NCBI RefSeq assembly: GCF_040250305.1
Contig: NZ_CP158190.1
Location: forward strand, 466,001 to 530,000
DNA length: 64,000 nucleotides
Source: Peribacillus frigoritolerans
GTDB lineage: Bacteria > Bacillota > Bacilli > Bacillales > DSM-1321
Direction of reading: 5' to 3'
Below, piece by piece: positions 33,646 through 41,902 of the stretch (within the stretch, counting starts at the first letter, position 1; every line of letters begins with the position of its first letter). A model generated the notes under the pieces. That model did no database searches and was not told where the DNA came from. It was given only the letters and a program-made list of their open reading frames with translations. Position numbers and translations under genes: made by a program.

Positions 33646-34068
33646 ATGAATAACTTGAATAATGGAATATTGATAATAGAGGGATTTGAAGTAAAACAAG
33701 CTACAAATTTAGATTTTTTTGAGAAGTCATTTGCAACAAATCCTAATTTTGAGGTTAGGAAAAGGCAGTCTGATGAAGCAACTGTTGGTTCTTTAAGGCC
33801 TATACAGTTGGGAAGTAAAAAATTTTCTGTTAGAATATCTTTCGAAAATAACATAATACAGGGAATACGTTTAAAAGTTAGTGATCCATCCATTAACCAA
33901 TGGGACTATGAAGAAAAACTATCTCAGCATGGTGAATGGCTTACAGAGCAAATTGGGTATCCAGAAGGTATATTGTCTGAAAATGTATTTGAATGGGGTA
34001 AGATTACCCAATGGTATGATCCAAGGTCATGTGATGCAGGAATCAGCATAATTTATTTCCAAAGATAA
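33646..34068 (+). CDS. Orphan immunity-type protein, family A (140 aa)
   Basis: Soluble 140-residue protein with ATGAGG upstream of its ATG. It has two paralogues here: 41087-41506 (very close in the last 65 residues, INQWDYEEKLSQHGEWLTEQ to the end) and, more distantly, 35269-35703. All share a FENN/FQND-x-x-x-I turn, an HGEWL/HDKWV-E-E-I-LG helix and a WG-x-(I/V)T ending. I do not recognise the family; an immunity role is inferred from the island. The first half differs from the 41087 copy, so the genes are mosaic. Confidence 0.62.
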   Translation: MNNLNNGILIIEGFEVKQATNLDFFEKSFATNPNFEVRKRQSDEATVGSLRPIQLGSKKFSVRISFENNIIQGIRLKVSDPSINQWDYEEKLSQHGEWLTEQIGYPEGILSENVFEWGKITQWYDPRSCDAGISIIYFQR

Positions 34069-34190
34069 ACTGAAGAAAAGTGTATAACTGAAGCGTGTAA
34101 GAATATAACTCGAATTATTTCTTCAAAGTTGAGCATAAAAAAGAAAATGTATAATAAGGATAGGGGAAAATCCGGTCATACTAAGCGAGG

Positions 34191-34228
34191 AGATCTTAAC
34201 AAATTACTGTTAAGGTCTTTTTGTTTTT
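34191..34228 (+). terminator. Terminator after family A immunity gene
   Basis: AGATCTTAACA/TGTTAAGGTCT stem (one G-U) with a T-rich tail. Confidence 0.85.
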
Positions 34229-34239
34229 AGTCTCGAGAA

Positions 34240-34707
34240 AAGAAATCTTGCAATTGATAATTATTATACTGGAAACAAAGCAAAGTCTAGAGAGTTGATA
34301 ATACGTACTATAATGCAATTTTATAAATGATTTTTGTATTGATAACCCAAGAGGTTCTGTAAACAAAATAAATTCTATTAATCAATTTAAAAAAAGTAGG
34401 GAACAAGCAATCCTCATAGTACTGAAAATGCTATTGCTAATTGGTATTCTCAATATAAAGCTTTTCAATCAAAGCCTGAATTGGTTGCTTTATGCAATGA
34501 AATAGGAATGGCTATGGTGTTATAAAATACTAAATGACATTGCTTCTAGGCTTGGAGAGAATACAAAAGCTAATGGGGAAATTAAGTTATTTACAGAATT
34601 AGATACTTGTGACAGTTGAGGTAAAGTCATAGCAGAGTTTGCTGGCTAAATTTAAAAATATTGAATTAGAAGTCATACACAACAATGGTAATAGAATTAT
34701 TTCTTAA
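34240..34707 (+). pseudogene. Decayed deaminase toxin tip (remnant 1)
   Basis: No intact frame, but translation of 34523-34707 in shifting frames gives YKILNDIASRLGENTKANGEIKLFTELDTCDS-stop-GKVIAEFAG and then NIELEVIHNNGNRIIS. This is the zinc-binding half of a BURPS668/SCP1201-type nucleic acid deaminase, where C-x-x-C binds zinc. Here the second Cys codon has become TGA. The upstream part (34240-34520) has several frame breaks. An Imm3 immunity gene follows after 28 bp, as expected for a toxin tip/immunity pair. Confidence 0.75.
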
Positions 34708-34735
34708 ACTTAATTTTTATTGGAGGAGAAAACTA

Positions 34736-35092
34736 ATGAAAGATTGGGAGTATAATGAATTATTTGATGCAATTCAGGAGACATATGAAGAGTTGTTAGA
34801 TGAAGATAGGGGATATAGGTATGCTATAGCAAAACTAGCTGATGAATTTGATAACTTAGGCAAGATAGAAGATGTTATTGTTGATACAGCTATTGGAGAA
34901 ATTGCAATCGGCCATGAAAAAGTTTTTGTTGGGCGCATTGAAGGTATAACAAAGAGGTTAAGCATGTTTAACCCACAAGAAGCAGAAGATGAGTTAACAT
35001 TAGAGGAAATAAAAGACTTATCGAGACGAATAAATAAAGTAATAGAAGGATTAAGAAATGCAGAGGTTGATTATAATCCTTCAGCAGAATAG
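34736..35092 (+). CDS. Imm3-family immunity protein (copy 1)
   Basis: 118 residues from the ATG at 34736 with GGAGGAG 8 bases upstream; the open frame begins earlier but lies in toxin remnant. Imm3 features: MKDWEYNELFDAIQETYEELL, GYRYAIAKLADEFDNLGKIEDVIVDTAIGEIAIGHEKVFVGRIEGI, and a helical ELTLEEIKDLSRRI tail. It would neutralise the deaminase tip whose remnant lies just upstream. With that toxin dead, the gene now acts at most as an orphan protector against siblings. Confidence 0.85.
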   Translation: MKDWEYNELFDAIQETYEELLDEDRGYRYAIAKLADEFDNLGKIEDVIVDTAIGEIAIGHEKVFVGRIEGITKRLSMFNPQEAEDELTLEEIKDLSRRINKVIEGLRNAEVDYNPSAE

Positions 35093-35268
35093 CGATATTT
35101 ATTAAGGATTGATTACATTAGCGGGTTATATAAAAGTAAAAAGCTCATGGTGGTTGAACCATCATGGAGTATTGTGTGCAATGATAGAAAAATCATAAAA
35201 TTCTGAAATCTCCTTTGAAGAATATAGTAAAATAATGAATTCAATTAAATGAAAATGAGGTGTTTAAT

Positions 35269-35703
35269 TTGGATGGATTAACAGGTGATATTTTAGTGAA
35301 AGGAAAAATACTTAATGGAAATACAAATAAACAGGCTTTTTGTATAAATTTTCAAAATGAACTACTATCAAGCGATATACTGAATGCTATGTTTGTTTTT
35401 AAAGACGCAATTATGTTAGATGGAATTTATTTTTGGGTTGTAGTTAACTTTCAAAATGATAAAGTTTCTCGTATTGAACTCGACAATGCTGATGAAAGTT
35501 TGAAAAATATTTACAATAATTGGTCTGATTATAAAGCTAAAAAAAAGAAAGCGATACATGATAAATGGGTAGAAGAGATATTAGGAAAACCAGATATTAA
35601 AAAAGGAGACTCATTAATTTATAATAGAACTTGGGGAGAAGTCACTTCATTTGAAGATAAGAAAAGTGGACAAGTAGAGATCTGGATCAGTTATAAAAAA
35701 TGA
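35269..35703 (+). CDS. Orphan immunity-type protein, divergent family A member (144 aa)
   Basis: The TTG at 35269 is chosen because GAGGTG lies 7 bases before it and because MDGLTGDILVKGKIL then aligns with the starts of the paralogues at 33646 and 41087 (M-x-x-L-x-x-G-x-L-x-I-x-G); a GTG at 35260 sits on the ribosome site. It keeps the family pattern FWVVVNFQNDKVSRIEL, HDKWVEEILGKP and TWGEVTSFEDKKSGQVEIWI. Function is inferred from context only. Confidence 0.58.
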   Translation: MDGLTGDILVKGKILNGNTNKQAFCINFQNELLSSDILNAMFVFKDAIMLDGIYFWVVVNFQNDKVSRIELDNADESLKNIYNNWSDYKAKKKKAIHDKWVEEILGKPDIKKGDSLIYNRTWGEVTSFEDKKSGQVEIWISYKK

Positions 35704-35734
35704 CACAGAAAACTGAATCTAGCTATAATAAAAT

Positions 35735-35771
35735 AAAACCTTGAGTGGCCAAAGCCATTCAAGGTTTTTTA
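35735..35771 (+). terminator. Recurring Imm-island terminator, copy 2
   Basis: AAAACCTTGAGTGGC/GCCATTCAAGGTTTT stem and T-run, the most complete copy of the three. Confidence 0.85.
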
Positions 35772-35852
35772 ATGAATTGAAATGATACTCCAATTAACGT
35801 GAAAGCCCTGGAGGATATCAGGGATATTACTTAAATAAAGGAGGTTGGTAAA

Positions 35853-36092
35853 ATGACACGAAATGAATATGAAAATAAGATAAAAGAGTTAGGTATAGAT
35901 TTGCAAGAACTTAATATTGTTATTGGAAGAAAAACTAATGTACCATTTTCAACAGGTTGTTACTTTGAAGATGGAGATTGGATATTGTGTGATGTGGACG
36001 AAAAACAAAATATTTCAATTATCGAAAAGAGTAATGAGGATCGAATTTTCAAATATTTATATATGATAACGTTGGGGAAAATAGGGAAGTAG
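35853..36092 (+). CDS. Orphan small immunity-type protein (79 aa)
   Basis: AAAGGAGG site before the ATG. MTRNEYENKIKELGIDLQELNIVIG, a middle DWILCDVDEKQN turn and an EDRIFKYLYMITLG tail reproduce the layout of the putative TNT-immunity protein at 30539. It lies 140 bp before the second deaminase remnant and has no toxin of its own kind nearby. Confidence 0.58.
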   Translation: MTRNEYENKIKELGIDLQELNIVIGRKTNVPFSTGCYFEDGDWILCDVDEKQNISIIEKSNEDRIFKYLYMITLGKIGK

Positions 36093-36229
36093 AATTATAG
36101 GTGATAACAAATATTAATTTTAATCCCTAGTCTAGTCTAATCATCCCAAAGCTCCAATTGCATGGGTAAAGGATTCAAAGAGAACATGAGCTTTGAATCC
36201 CTGGGTTATAAGACAGATGCATATCATTT

Positions 36230-36533
36230 AAGCGAAATAAGGCGGTATCGTTCCTGATATTTATTTACAATCTGATACCTTTATTTTTAAGGCATCAGAA
36301 GCTACAGGTCAAGATGGTAAACATATATAAGAGATTCTGATACTGAATATAAAATTCTAAATGATATTGCTTTTAGGATAGGTGATAATACTCAGGTTTC
36401 TGGGGATATAAAATTATTTACTGAATTAGATACTTGTACTAGTTGTAATAGAGTTATTGCGGAAGTTTCAGCTAAATACCCTAATATAAGTTTAGAAGTT
36501 ATACACAACAATGGGGAAAGAATTAAACCATAA
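36230..36533 (+). pseudogene. Decayed deaminase toxin tip (remnant 2)
   Basis: The last 71 codons are open (36321-36533): TYIRDSDTEYKILNDIAFRIGD, then IKLFTELDTCTSCNRVIAEVS and NISLEVIHNNGERIKP before TAA. The C-x-x-C zinc pair is intact. Upstream, frame-shifted pieces read GGIVPDIYLQSDTFIF and KASEATGQDGKH, the start of the same domain, with the catalytic H-A-E/C-A-E region not recognisable. An Imm3 gene follows after 27 bp, so this is a second dead deaminase/Imm3 pair, less decayed than remnant 1. Confidence 0.78.
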
Positions 36534-36560
36534 AAATCAATTTTTATAGGAGGGATTTGA

Positions 36561-36917
36561 GTGGAAGATTGGGAGTACAATGAAATATTCGAGGTAATTA
36601 ATGAGGACTATAATGACTTTTTATCCCTAAATAGAGGATATGAATATGCAATTGCAAGGACGAAAAATGAGTATGTAAACCTTGGGAAAACAGAAGATTT
36701 TATCGTTGATACTGCTGTAGGTGAAATATTGCTATCACAAGACAAGGTTTATATTGGATATATTGAAGGTATTACAAAAAGGTTAAGCATGTTTAATCCA
36801 CAAGAAGCAGAAGATGACTTAACATTAGAGGAAATAAAAGACTTATCGAAACGAATAAAAAAAGTAATAGAAGGACTAAGAAATGCAGAGGTTGATTATA
36901 ATTCCTCAGCAGAATAG
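36561..36917 (+). CDS. Imm3-family immunity protein (copy 2)
   Basis: 118 residues from a GTG start with AGGAGGG 6 bases upstream. Same family and length as the 34736 product. The last 45 residues (FNPQEAEDDLTLEEIKDLS to the end) are nearly identical between the two, while the first 60 differ more, again a mosaic pattern. It follows deaminase remnant 2. Confidence 0.85.
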   Translation: MEDWEYNEIFEVINEDYNDFLSLNRGYEYAIARTKNEYVNLGKTEDFIVDTAVGEILLSQDKVYIGYIEGITKRLSMFNPQEAEDDLTLEEIKDLSKRIKKVIEGLRNAEVDYNSSAE

Positions 36918-37250
36918 CATATGAAAGAAAAATATTTAATAATGCAGTGTTAACCTTGAGTGGCTAAAGACATTCAAGGTTTTTGAATAATGGACAGTTT
37001 TAAATCTTTGTATGATACCTACGATGGTTAGCAGGTAATTTGGAAATGCGAACTGATTTTGCTCTTGTATTTAAATGGAAAGATATTATAGTGGTTGTAG
37101 TATAGGTGTTAGCATACATAAAAACAAAGTATGAATTTAATCAATCAGTAGGGCAATTGTTAAGCAAGGGTACTGAGAAAGGGTACTTAAACAAAAAGTA
37201 GGTGTAATGAATGACAGGCAGAAGAATGGTAGACAGATGGGAAGACGATA
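36852..37250 (+). repeat. 400-bp duplicated block, copy 2
   Basis: Partner of 32698-33098. Contains the Imm3 3' end, recurring terminator 3 (36953-36985) and the upstream region of the glycohydrolase gene. Confidence 0.92.
36953..36985 (+). terminator. Recurring Imm-island terminator, copy 3
   Basis: CCTTGAGTGGC...CATTCAAGG stem with a T-run. Confidence 0.8.
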
Positions 37251-38233
37251 GTAAAAGTTTTTTGAGATTTAATCTAAAAAAAAGAATGTTACCAAGTCTG
37301 TATGGCGGTATTGTTGGAGACTTGCTTGGTGTTCCAGTTGAATTTAAAAAAAGAGGGACTTTTGCTATTAATGGTATAACGGGATATGGAACCTATAATC
37401 AGCCGCCAGGCACTTGGTCGGACGATACTTCATTAACTTTATGTTTAATTGAAAACTTAATTGAAGAAAGCGATTCAGCAGAGCTAATGCAAAAATTCGT
37501 TCAATATATGGAATCTGGCTATTGGACACCACATCATGAAATGTTTGATATTGGCAGAACGACCAGTGAAGCCATAATCAAGTTTAAAAATGGAACGCCA
37601 GCGCCAGAATGTGGCGGAAATGCCATGTTTGATAATGGGAATGGGGCGTTGATGAGGATCGCTCCAGTGGCATTTATCCTCTTTAATAACTTTAATTTCA
37701 TTGAAAAAATCCAAACCATTAAAAAATATATGGAAGTTACACATTCTCATCCGCGTTCTGTGGTAGGTTCCATTATTTATGTCGAGTTTTTACTTAGACT
37801 TTATTATAATAATTCTCCTGAAGTTTCAAAAAGGGAGATAAAAGAACTTTTTGATGAGAATTTTGAAAAAGATCATATATACCAAAAAGAGCTGCAATCC
37901 TATTCAAGAATTTTTGAAGAAGATTTCTTTTCATTACCACAAGAAGAAATTCAGTCAGGTGGTTATGTCGTTCATACGTTGGAAGCAGCCATTTGGTGCT
38001 TAGGAAATTCAGATTCGTTTAGCGATGCCGTTTTAAAAGCAGTGAATCTAGGGGATGATACGGATACAGTAGGTGCCATTACGGGAACATTGGCAGGTAT
38101 GTACTATAAAATGGACGACATTCCTAAAGAATGGCTTGAGAAAATCACCAGAAAAGAAGATATTGATCAATTAATCGAGAAATTCCTTAGTTTTTGTGCA
38201 GATAAAGCAATTAAAGAAGAGTATGGGGATTGA
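37211..38233 (+). CDS. ADP-ribosylglycohydrolase (DraG/ARH family), putative immunity enzyme, copy 1
   Basis: 340 residues, full-length ARH fold. Metal and substrate motifs are present: GGIVGDLLGVPVEFKKR (about 32-48), GTWSDDTSLTLCLIENL (about 66-82), and GDDTDTVGAITGTLAGMYY (about 282-300), the last giving the paired magnesium-binding aspartates. The enzyme removes ADP-ribose from protein targets. Within an immunity array it most likely reverses ADP-ribosylating toxins, as Tri1 does for Tre1 in Serratia; that role is an inference. A close paralogue is at 39384. Confidence 0.88.
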   Translation: MTGRRMVDRWEDDSKSFLRFNLKKRMLPSLYGGIVGDLLGVPVEFKKRGTFAINGITGYGTYNQPPGTWSDDTSLTLCLIENLIEESDSAELMQKFVQYMESGYWTPHHEMFDIGRTTSEAIIKFKNGTPAPECGGNAMFDNGNGALMRIAPVAFILFNNFNFIEKIQTIKKYMEVTHSHPRSVVGSIIYVEFLLRLYYNNSPEVSKREIKELFDENFEKDHIYQKELQSYSRIFEEDFFSLPQEEIQSGGYVVHTLEAAIWCLGNSDSFSDAVLKAVNLGDDTDTVGAITGTLAGMYYKMDDIPKEWLEKITRKEDIDQLIEKFLSFCADKAIKEEYGD

Positions 38234-38245
38234 TGTAAATCACCC

Positions 38246-38277
38246 ACCCTATAAAAGTCCTTTATAGGGTTTTTTTA
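38246..38277 (+). terminator. Terminator after glycohydrolase copy 1
   Basis: ACCCTATAAA/TTTATAGGGT stem and seven T residues; the paralogous gene has the same terminator at 40432. Confidence 0.88.
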
Positions 38278-38362
38278 TGTCCAGAGTCCAGTTTATGCTA
38301 TGTTAAACGGGAAGCGAAGCAGTTTATTTTTGGTGATGGAAAATTAATAATGGAGTGGGAAA

Positions 38363-38752
38363 ATGATAAGAAAAGGTGAGTATACGATCTATAATGGGAA
38401 AGAGTATAGATTCATAGAATCTGATACAGTGGAAGCTATTGAATTAATTAGTAATGATAAAAATGAAATGAACAATGGCTTTACTTATTACAAAAATAAT
38501 ATATACACGAAAATAGTAGGTGTAGATGAAGTTAAAGAATTATATTCTATTAATCCCTATGCTGTATATAAGGGAGAGATCTTTCCAGCATCTGAAGAAA
38601 GAAAAAACGGAAAATTATTGTTGGATACAACAAACACTGAACTTGCTAAAAAGATGGGGTTTGAACGAACCGATAAATATATGTACTCCAAATCTGTGGA
38701 ACGGGATGAAGTGGAGATAATCGAGGAGAGGAAACCCTATTCATTAGATTAG
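38363..38752 (+). CDS. Orphan immunity-type protein, family B, mosaic (129 aa)
   Basis: GGAGTGG site before the ATG. Family B has four members here (38363, 40555, 41903, 42991). Pattern: MIRKGEYTIYNGKEYRF, then KGFTHYKKNIYTK, V-x-x-VEELF, AKYKGE-x-F-x-AS, GFERTDKYMYSKSV and a VEIIEERKPYSLD end. This copy is identical to the 40555 gene over its first 60 bases and almost identical to the 42991 gene over its last 140 bases. That indicates exchange between family members. Acidic and soluble; the exact function is unknown. Confidence 0.65.
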   Translation: MIRKGEYTIYNGKEYRFIESDTVEAIELISNDKNEMNNGFTYYKNNIYTKIVGVDEVKELYSINPYAVYKGEIFPASEERKNGKLLLDTTNTELAKKMGFERTDKYMYSKSVERDEVEIIEERKPYSLD

Positions 38753-38860
38753 TTTCCTCATTTCAAACACGATTAATATTTATTGCACTATACCCTCTAA
38801 TGAGCTTTGGAACTGTTTTGTTAAGGGTCTTCTTTATAGGCGAGTAGATAGGAGGATAAA

Positions 38861-39136
38861 ATGGATAAGAAAAAGCAGTTAATCGATCAAATAAAAGTTG
38901 TAATATATAATCTTGAAAAAGAATTTTGTAATGAAATTACTAGCGGCGTTTTACAACTTATATTTAAAAGATATAAGAATGCATTGGATGTAATGGAGAA
39001 TAATGAAGATATAAGAGAATTAAATATTATTGGTGGCGTGAGGGCTTATATGGATAGTTATAGTGACTATCAAAATCCGTTATTAGGAGAATTACATAAA
39101 GCTGAAAAATTAAATATAGAATTATTTAATACTTGA
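38861..39136 (+). CDS. Orphan immunity-type helical protein (91 aa)
   Basis: GGAGGAT site before the ATG. MDKKKQLIDQIKVVIYNLEKEFCNEITSG, RYKNALDVMENNEDIREL, GGVRAYMDSYSDYQNPLLGELHKAEKL. All-helical, resembling in length and layout the product at 42541, although identity is low. I do not recognise the family; the island context suggests immunity. Confidence 0.55.
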   Translation: MDKKKQLIDQIKVVIYNLEKEFCNEITSGVLQLIFKRYKNALDVMENNEDIRELNIIGGVRAYMDSYSDYQNPLLGELHKAEKLNIELFNT

Positions 39137-39383
39137 TAAAGTTAATTAAAATTAGTTTATAGGTTGAATCTATGATCCGTGAGTTGACAATTTTAAGGTT
39201 GTAAATAGAATAACAACTTATTATATAAGTAGTTGTTAGCTGCTTACTTTTGAAAAATTAGTGAATTCCCTGATGAGGCCGAATTACTTCTCAATGCAGG
39301 TCAAGAATTGTTCATTAAAGAAGCGTGAAGATGCAAATGGTATGCATCTTATACTAGACTTTATTAAAAAGTAGGTGTAATGA

Positions 39384-40406
39384 ATGACAGGCAGAAGAAT
39401 GGTAGACAGATGGGAAGACGATAACAAGATTTTTATGAGTTTAGCTATTAAGAAAAGAGTATTACCGAGTCTGTATGGCGGTATTATTGGAGACATGCTT
39501 GGTGTCCCAGTTGAATTTAAAAAAAGAGGGACGTTTACTATTGATGATATAACGGGATATGGAACGTATAATCAGCCACCAGGCACTTGGTCGGATGATA
39601 CTTCGTTAACTTTATGTTTAATTGAAAACTTAATTGAAAAAAGCGATTCAGCGGAGCTAATACAAAAATTCGTTCAGTATATGGAATCTGGTTATTGGAC
39701 ACCACATCATGAAATGTTCGATATTGGCAGAACGACCAGTGAAGCCATAACCAAGTTTAAAAGTGGAACGCCAGCGCCAGAATGTGGCGGAAATGCAATG
39801 TTTGATAATGGGAATGGGGCGTTGATGAGGGTCGCTCCAGTAGCATTTATCCTTATTAATAACTTTAATTTCATTGAAAAAATCCAAACCATTAAAAAGT
39901 ATACGGAAGTAACCCATGCACATCCGCGTTCTGTGGTAGGTTCCATTATTTATGTCGAGTTTTTACTTAGACTTTATTATAATAATTCTCCTGAAGATGC
40001 AATAAGACAAACAAAAAAACTTTTTGATGAGAATTTTGATAAAGATCATATATACCAAAAAGAGCTGCAATCCTATTCAAGAATTTTTGAAGAAGGTTTC
40101 TTTTCATTACCACAAGAAGAAATTTTGTCAGATGGTTATGTCGTTCATACGTTGGAAGCAGCCATTTGGTGCTTAGGAAATTCAGATTCGTTTAGCGATG
40201 CCGTTTTAAAAGCAGTGAATCTAGGAGATGATACGGATACAGTAGGTGCCATTACGGGAACAATGGCAGGTATGTACTATAAAATCGACGACATTCCTAA
40301 AGAATGGCTTGAGAAAATCACCAGAAAAGAAGATATTGATCAATTAATCGAGAAATTCCTTAGTTTTTGTGCAGATAAAGCAATTAAAGAAGAGTATGGA
40401 GATTGA
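39384..40406 (+). CDS. ADP-ribosylglycohydrolase, putative immunity enzyme, copy 2
   Basis: 340 residues, nearly identical to the product at 37211, with all metal-binding motifs intact (GDMLGVPVEFKKR, WSDDTSLTLCLIENL, GDDTDTVGAITGTMAG). Differences cluster at residues about 14-30 (NKIFMSLAIKKRVLP versus SKSFLRFNLKKRMLP) and about 205-215. The N-terminal part matches the truncated copy at 33059. Two full copies plus a fragment suggest repeated duplication under selection for protection against ADP-ribosylating toxins. Confidence 0.88.
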   Translation: MTGRRMVDRWEDDNKIFMSLAIKKRVLPSLYGGIIGDMLGVPVEFKKRGTFTIDDITGYGTYNQPPGTWSDDTSLTLCLIENLIEKSDSAELIQKFVQYMESGYWTPHHEMFDIGRTTSEAITKFKSGTPAPECGGNAMFDNGNGALMRVAPVAFILINNFNFIEKIQTIKKYTEVTHAHPRSVVGSIIYVEFLLRLYYNNSPEDAIRQTKKLFDENFDKDHIYQKELQSYSRIFEEGFFSLPQEEILSDGYVVHTLEAAIWCLGNSDSFSDAVLKAVNLGDDTDTVGAITGTMAGMYYKIDDIPKEWLEKITRKEDIDQLIEKFLSFCADKAIKEEYGD

Positions 40407-40431
40407 TGTAAATCACCCATATTACATAAAA

Positions 40432-40467
40432 AAACCCCTATAAAAGACTTTTATAGGGGTTTTTTAT
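40432..40467 (+). terminator. Terminator after glycohydrolase copy 2
   Basis: AACCCCTATAAAAG/CTTTTATAGGGGTT stem with flanking A- and T-runs. Confidence 0.9.
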
Positions 40468-40554
40468 GTCCAGAATCCAGTATATGCTATGTTAAACGGG
40501 AAGCGAAGCAGTTTGAATTTGGGTGATAGAAAAATTAAATAATGGAGTGGAGAA

Positions 40555-40941
40555 ATGATAAGAAAAGGTGAGTATACGATCTATAATGGGAAAGAGTATA
40601 GATTCATAGAATCTAAAAGCAAAGGATTTATAGAACTAATAAGCAATAACAAGGAAGACATGAACTATGGATTTACCCATTATAAAAAGAATATTTTTAC
40701 AAAAGTTCTTTCTTTAAATGAAGTAGAAAAGCTATTTTTAATTCATTCTTTTGCAAAATATAAAGGAGAATTATTTGGAGCTTCTAATGGTGGAAATGGG
40801 AAAATTATTCTAGCAACTCCTCATTTAAAACTAGCTGAAAGATATGGCTTTAAACGTACAGATAAATATCTTTATTCTAAAAATGTAAATTTAGATGAAG
40901 TTGAAATAATAGAAGAGCGAAAACTGTTTTCGTTAGATTAA
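40555..40941 (+). CDS. Orphan immunity-type protein, family B (128 aa)
   Basis: GGAGTGGAG site before the ATG. The first 19 codons (MIRKGEYTIYNGKEYRFIE) are identical to those of the 38363 gene, then the sequences diverge: GFIELISNNKEDMNYGFTHYKKNIFTKVL, YKGELFGASNGGNGKI, LKLAERYGFKRTDKYLYSKNV, VEIIEERKLFSLD. Upstream DNA is also shared with the 38363 gene. Role unknown beyond the immunity context. Confidence 0.63.
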   Translation: MIRKGEYTIYNGKEYRFIESKSKGFIELISNNKEDMNYGFTHYKKNIFTKVLSLNEVEKLFLIHSFAKYKGELFGASNGGNGKIILATPHLKLAERYGFKRTDKYLYSKNVNLDEVEIIEERKLFSLD

Positions 40942-41086
40942 AAATAAATCGTAACAATCAGTAAGACTTACGAAGAGATACAGGATACAAGTGTTATCAA
41001 AATGAAAAATTTAAAATAACTTAAGAATAAGATTACAGATCAAAAAAATTTCAATTTTTTGGAAAGGAACGGAAGGGGATTAAGGG

Positions 41087-41506
41087 ATGAGTAATCTGAA
41101 AAAGGGAGAGTTAGAAATAGAAGGTGTTTTTATTTTTCCTAACTGTAAATTGGATGATATAAAAACAAAAGAATCTTCAAGTATGTTTAAATCTATAACC
41201 CTTGATAGTCATAATAAATCTTTAAGGTTTTTAAAGGCACCTAAATTAGGTAGCAAATATTTTAATGTCCGATTATCATTTGAAAATAATTTAATATCGG
41301 GAATTAATTTGAAAGTAAATGATCCATCCATTAACCAATGGGACTATGAAGAAAAACTATCTCAGCATGGTGAATGGCTTACAGAGCAAATTGGGTATCC
41401 AGAAGGCATATTGTCTGAAAATTTATTTGAATGGGGTAAGATTACGCAATGGTATGATCCAAGGTCATGTGATGCAGGAATCAGCATACTATATTTTCAA
41501 AGATAA
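41087..41506 (+). CDS. Orphan immunity-type protein, family A (139 aa)
   Basis: MSNLKKGELEIEGVFIF at the start; the last 65 residues (DPSINQWDYEEKLSQHGEW to ISILYFQR) are almost identical in DNA to the 33646 gene, while the first 75 are clearly divergent. The downstream non-coding 80 bp is also similar. This supports gene conversion of the 3' half. Function is inferred from the island only. Confidence 0.62.
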   Translation: MSNLKKGELEIEGVFIFPNCKLDDIKTKESSSMFKSITLDSHNKSLRFLKAPKLGSKYFNVRLSFENNLISGINLKVNDPSINQWDYEEKLSQHGEWLTEQIGYPEGILSENLFEWGKITQWYDPRSCDAGISILYFQR

Positions 41507-41615
41507 AAAGAAAAAGGTGTATATCTGAATCGTGTAAAAAGATAACTCATTTTATATTTCTTGAGGTGAAGCATCTAAAAGAAAATGTACATAATTTGAG
41601 GGGGAGGAAAGCAAT

Positions 41616-41843
41616 TTGAAAAAAACAGAATTGGAGAAATTATTAATTAAAGATAATGTTCCAAAAAATCTATATAGCCTTAATGGTGGACTACCTAATG
41701 AGGTGCTTTGCTTAAATAAAAGAGATAATATTTTGGAAGTCTATTATAGTGAACGTGGGTTGAAATCACATTTAAAGAAATTTGATACAGAAGATGAAGC
41801 ATGTGAATATTTTTATAAAACAGTTTTGGAACTTCTGAATTAA
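41616..41843 (+). CDS. Orphan small immunity-type protein (75 aa)
   Basis: TTG start with GGGGGAGG 7 bases upstream. MKKTELEKLLIKDNVPKNLYSLNGGLPNEVLCL, ILEVYYSERGLKSHLKKFDTEDEACEYFYKTVLELL. The E-V-Y-Y-S-E-R-G core and the helical D/E-EAC-x-YFY end are the clearest example here of the family that also includes the 30539 and 35853 products (Imm59-like pattern, from memory). Confidence 0.63.
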   Translation: MKKTELEKLLIKDNVPKNLYSLNGGLPNEVLCLNKRDNILEVYYSERGLKSHLKKFDTEDEACEYFYKTVLELLN

Positions 41844-41902
41844 TATTCATTTTTCAATACAAGATATTAAATGAGAACAAGTTAGACGAGGTGAAGCTAA
41901 AG

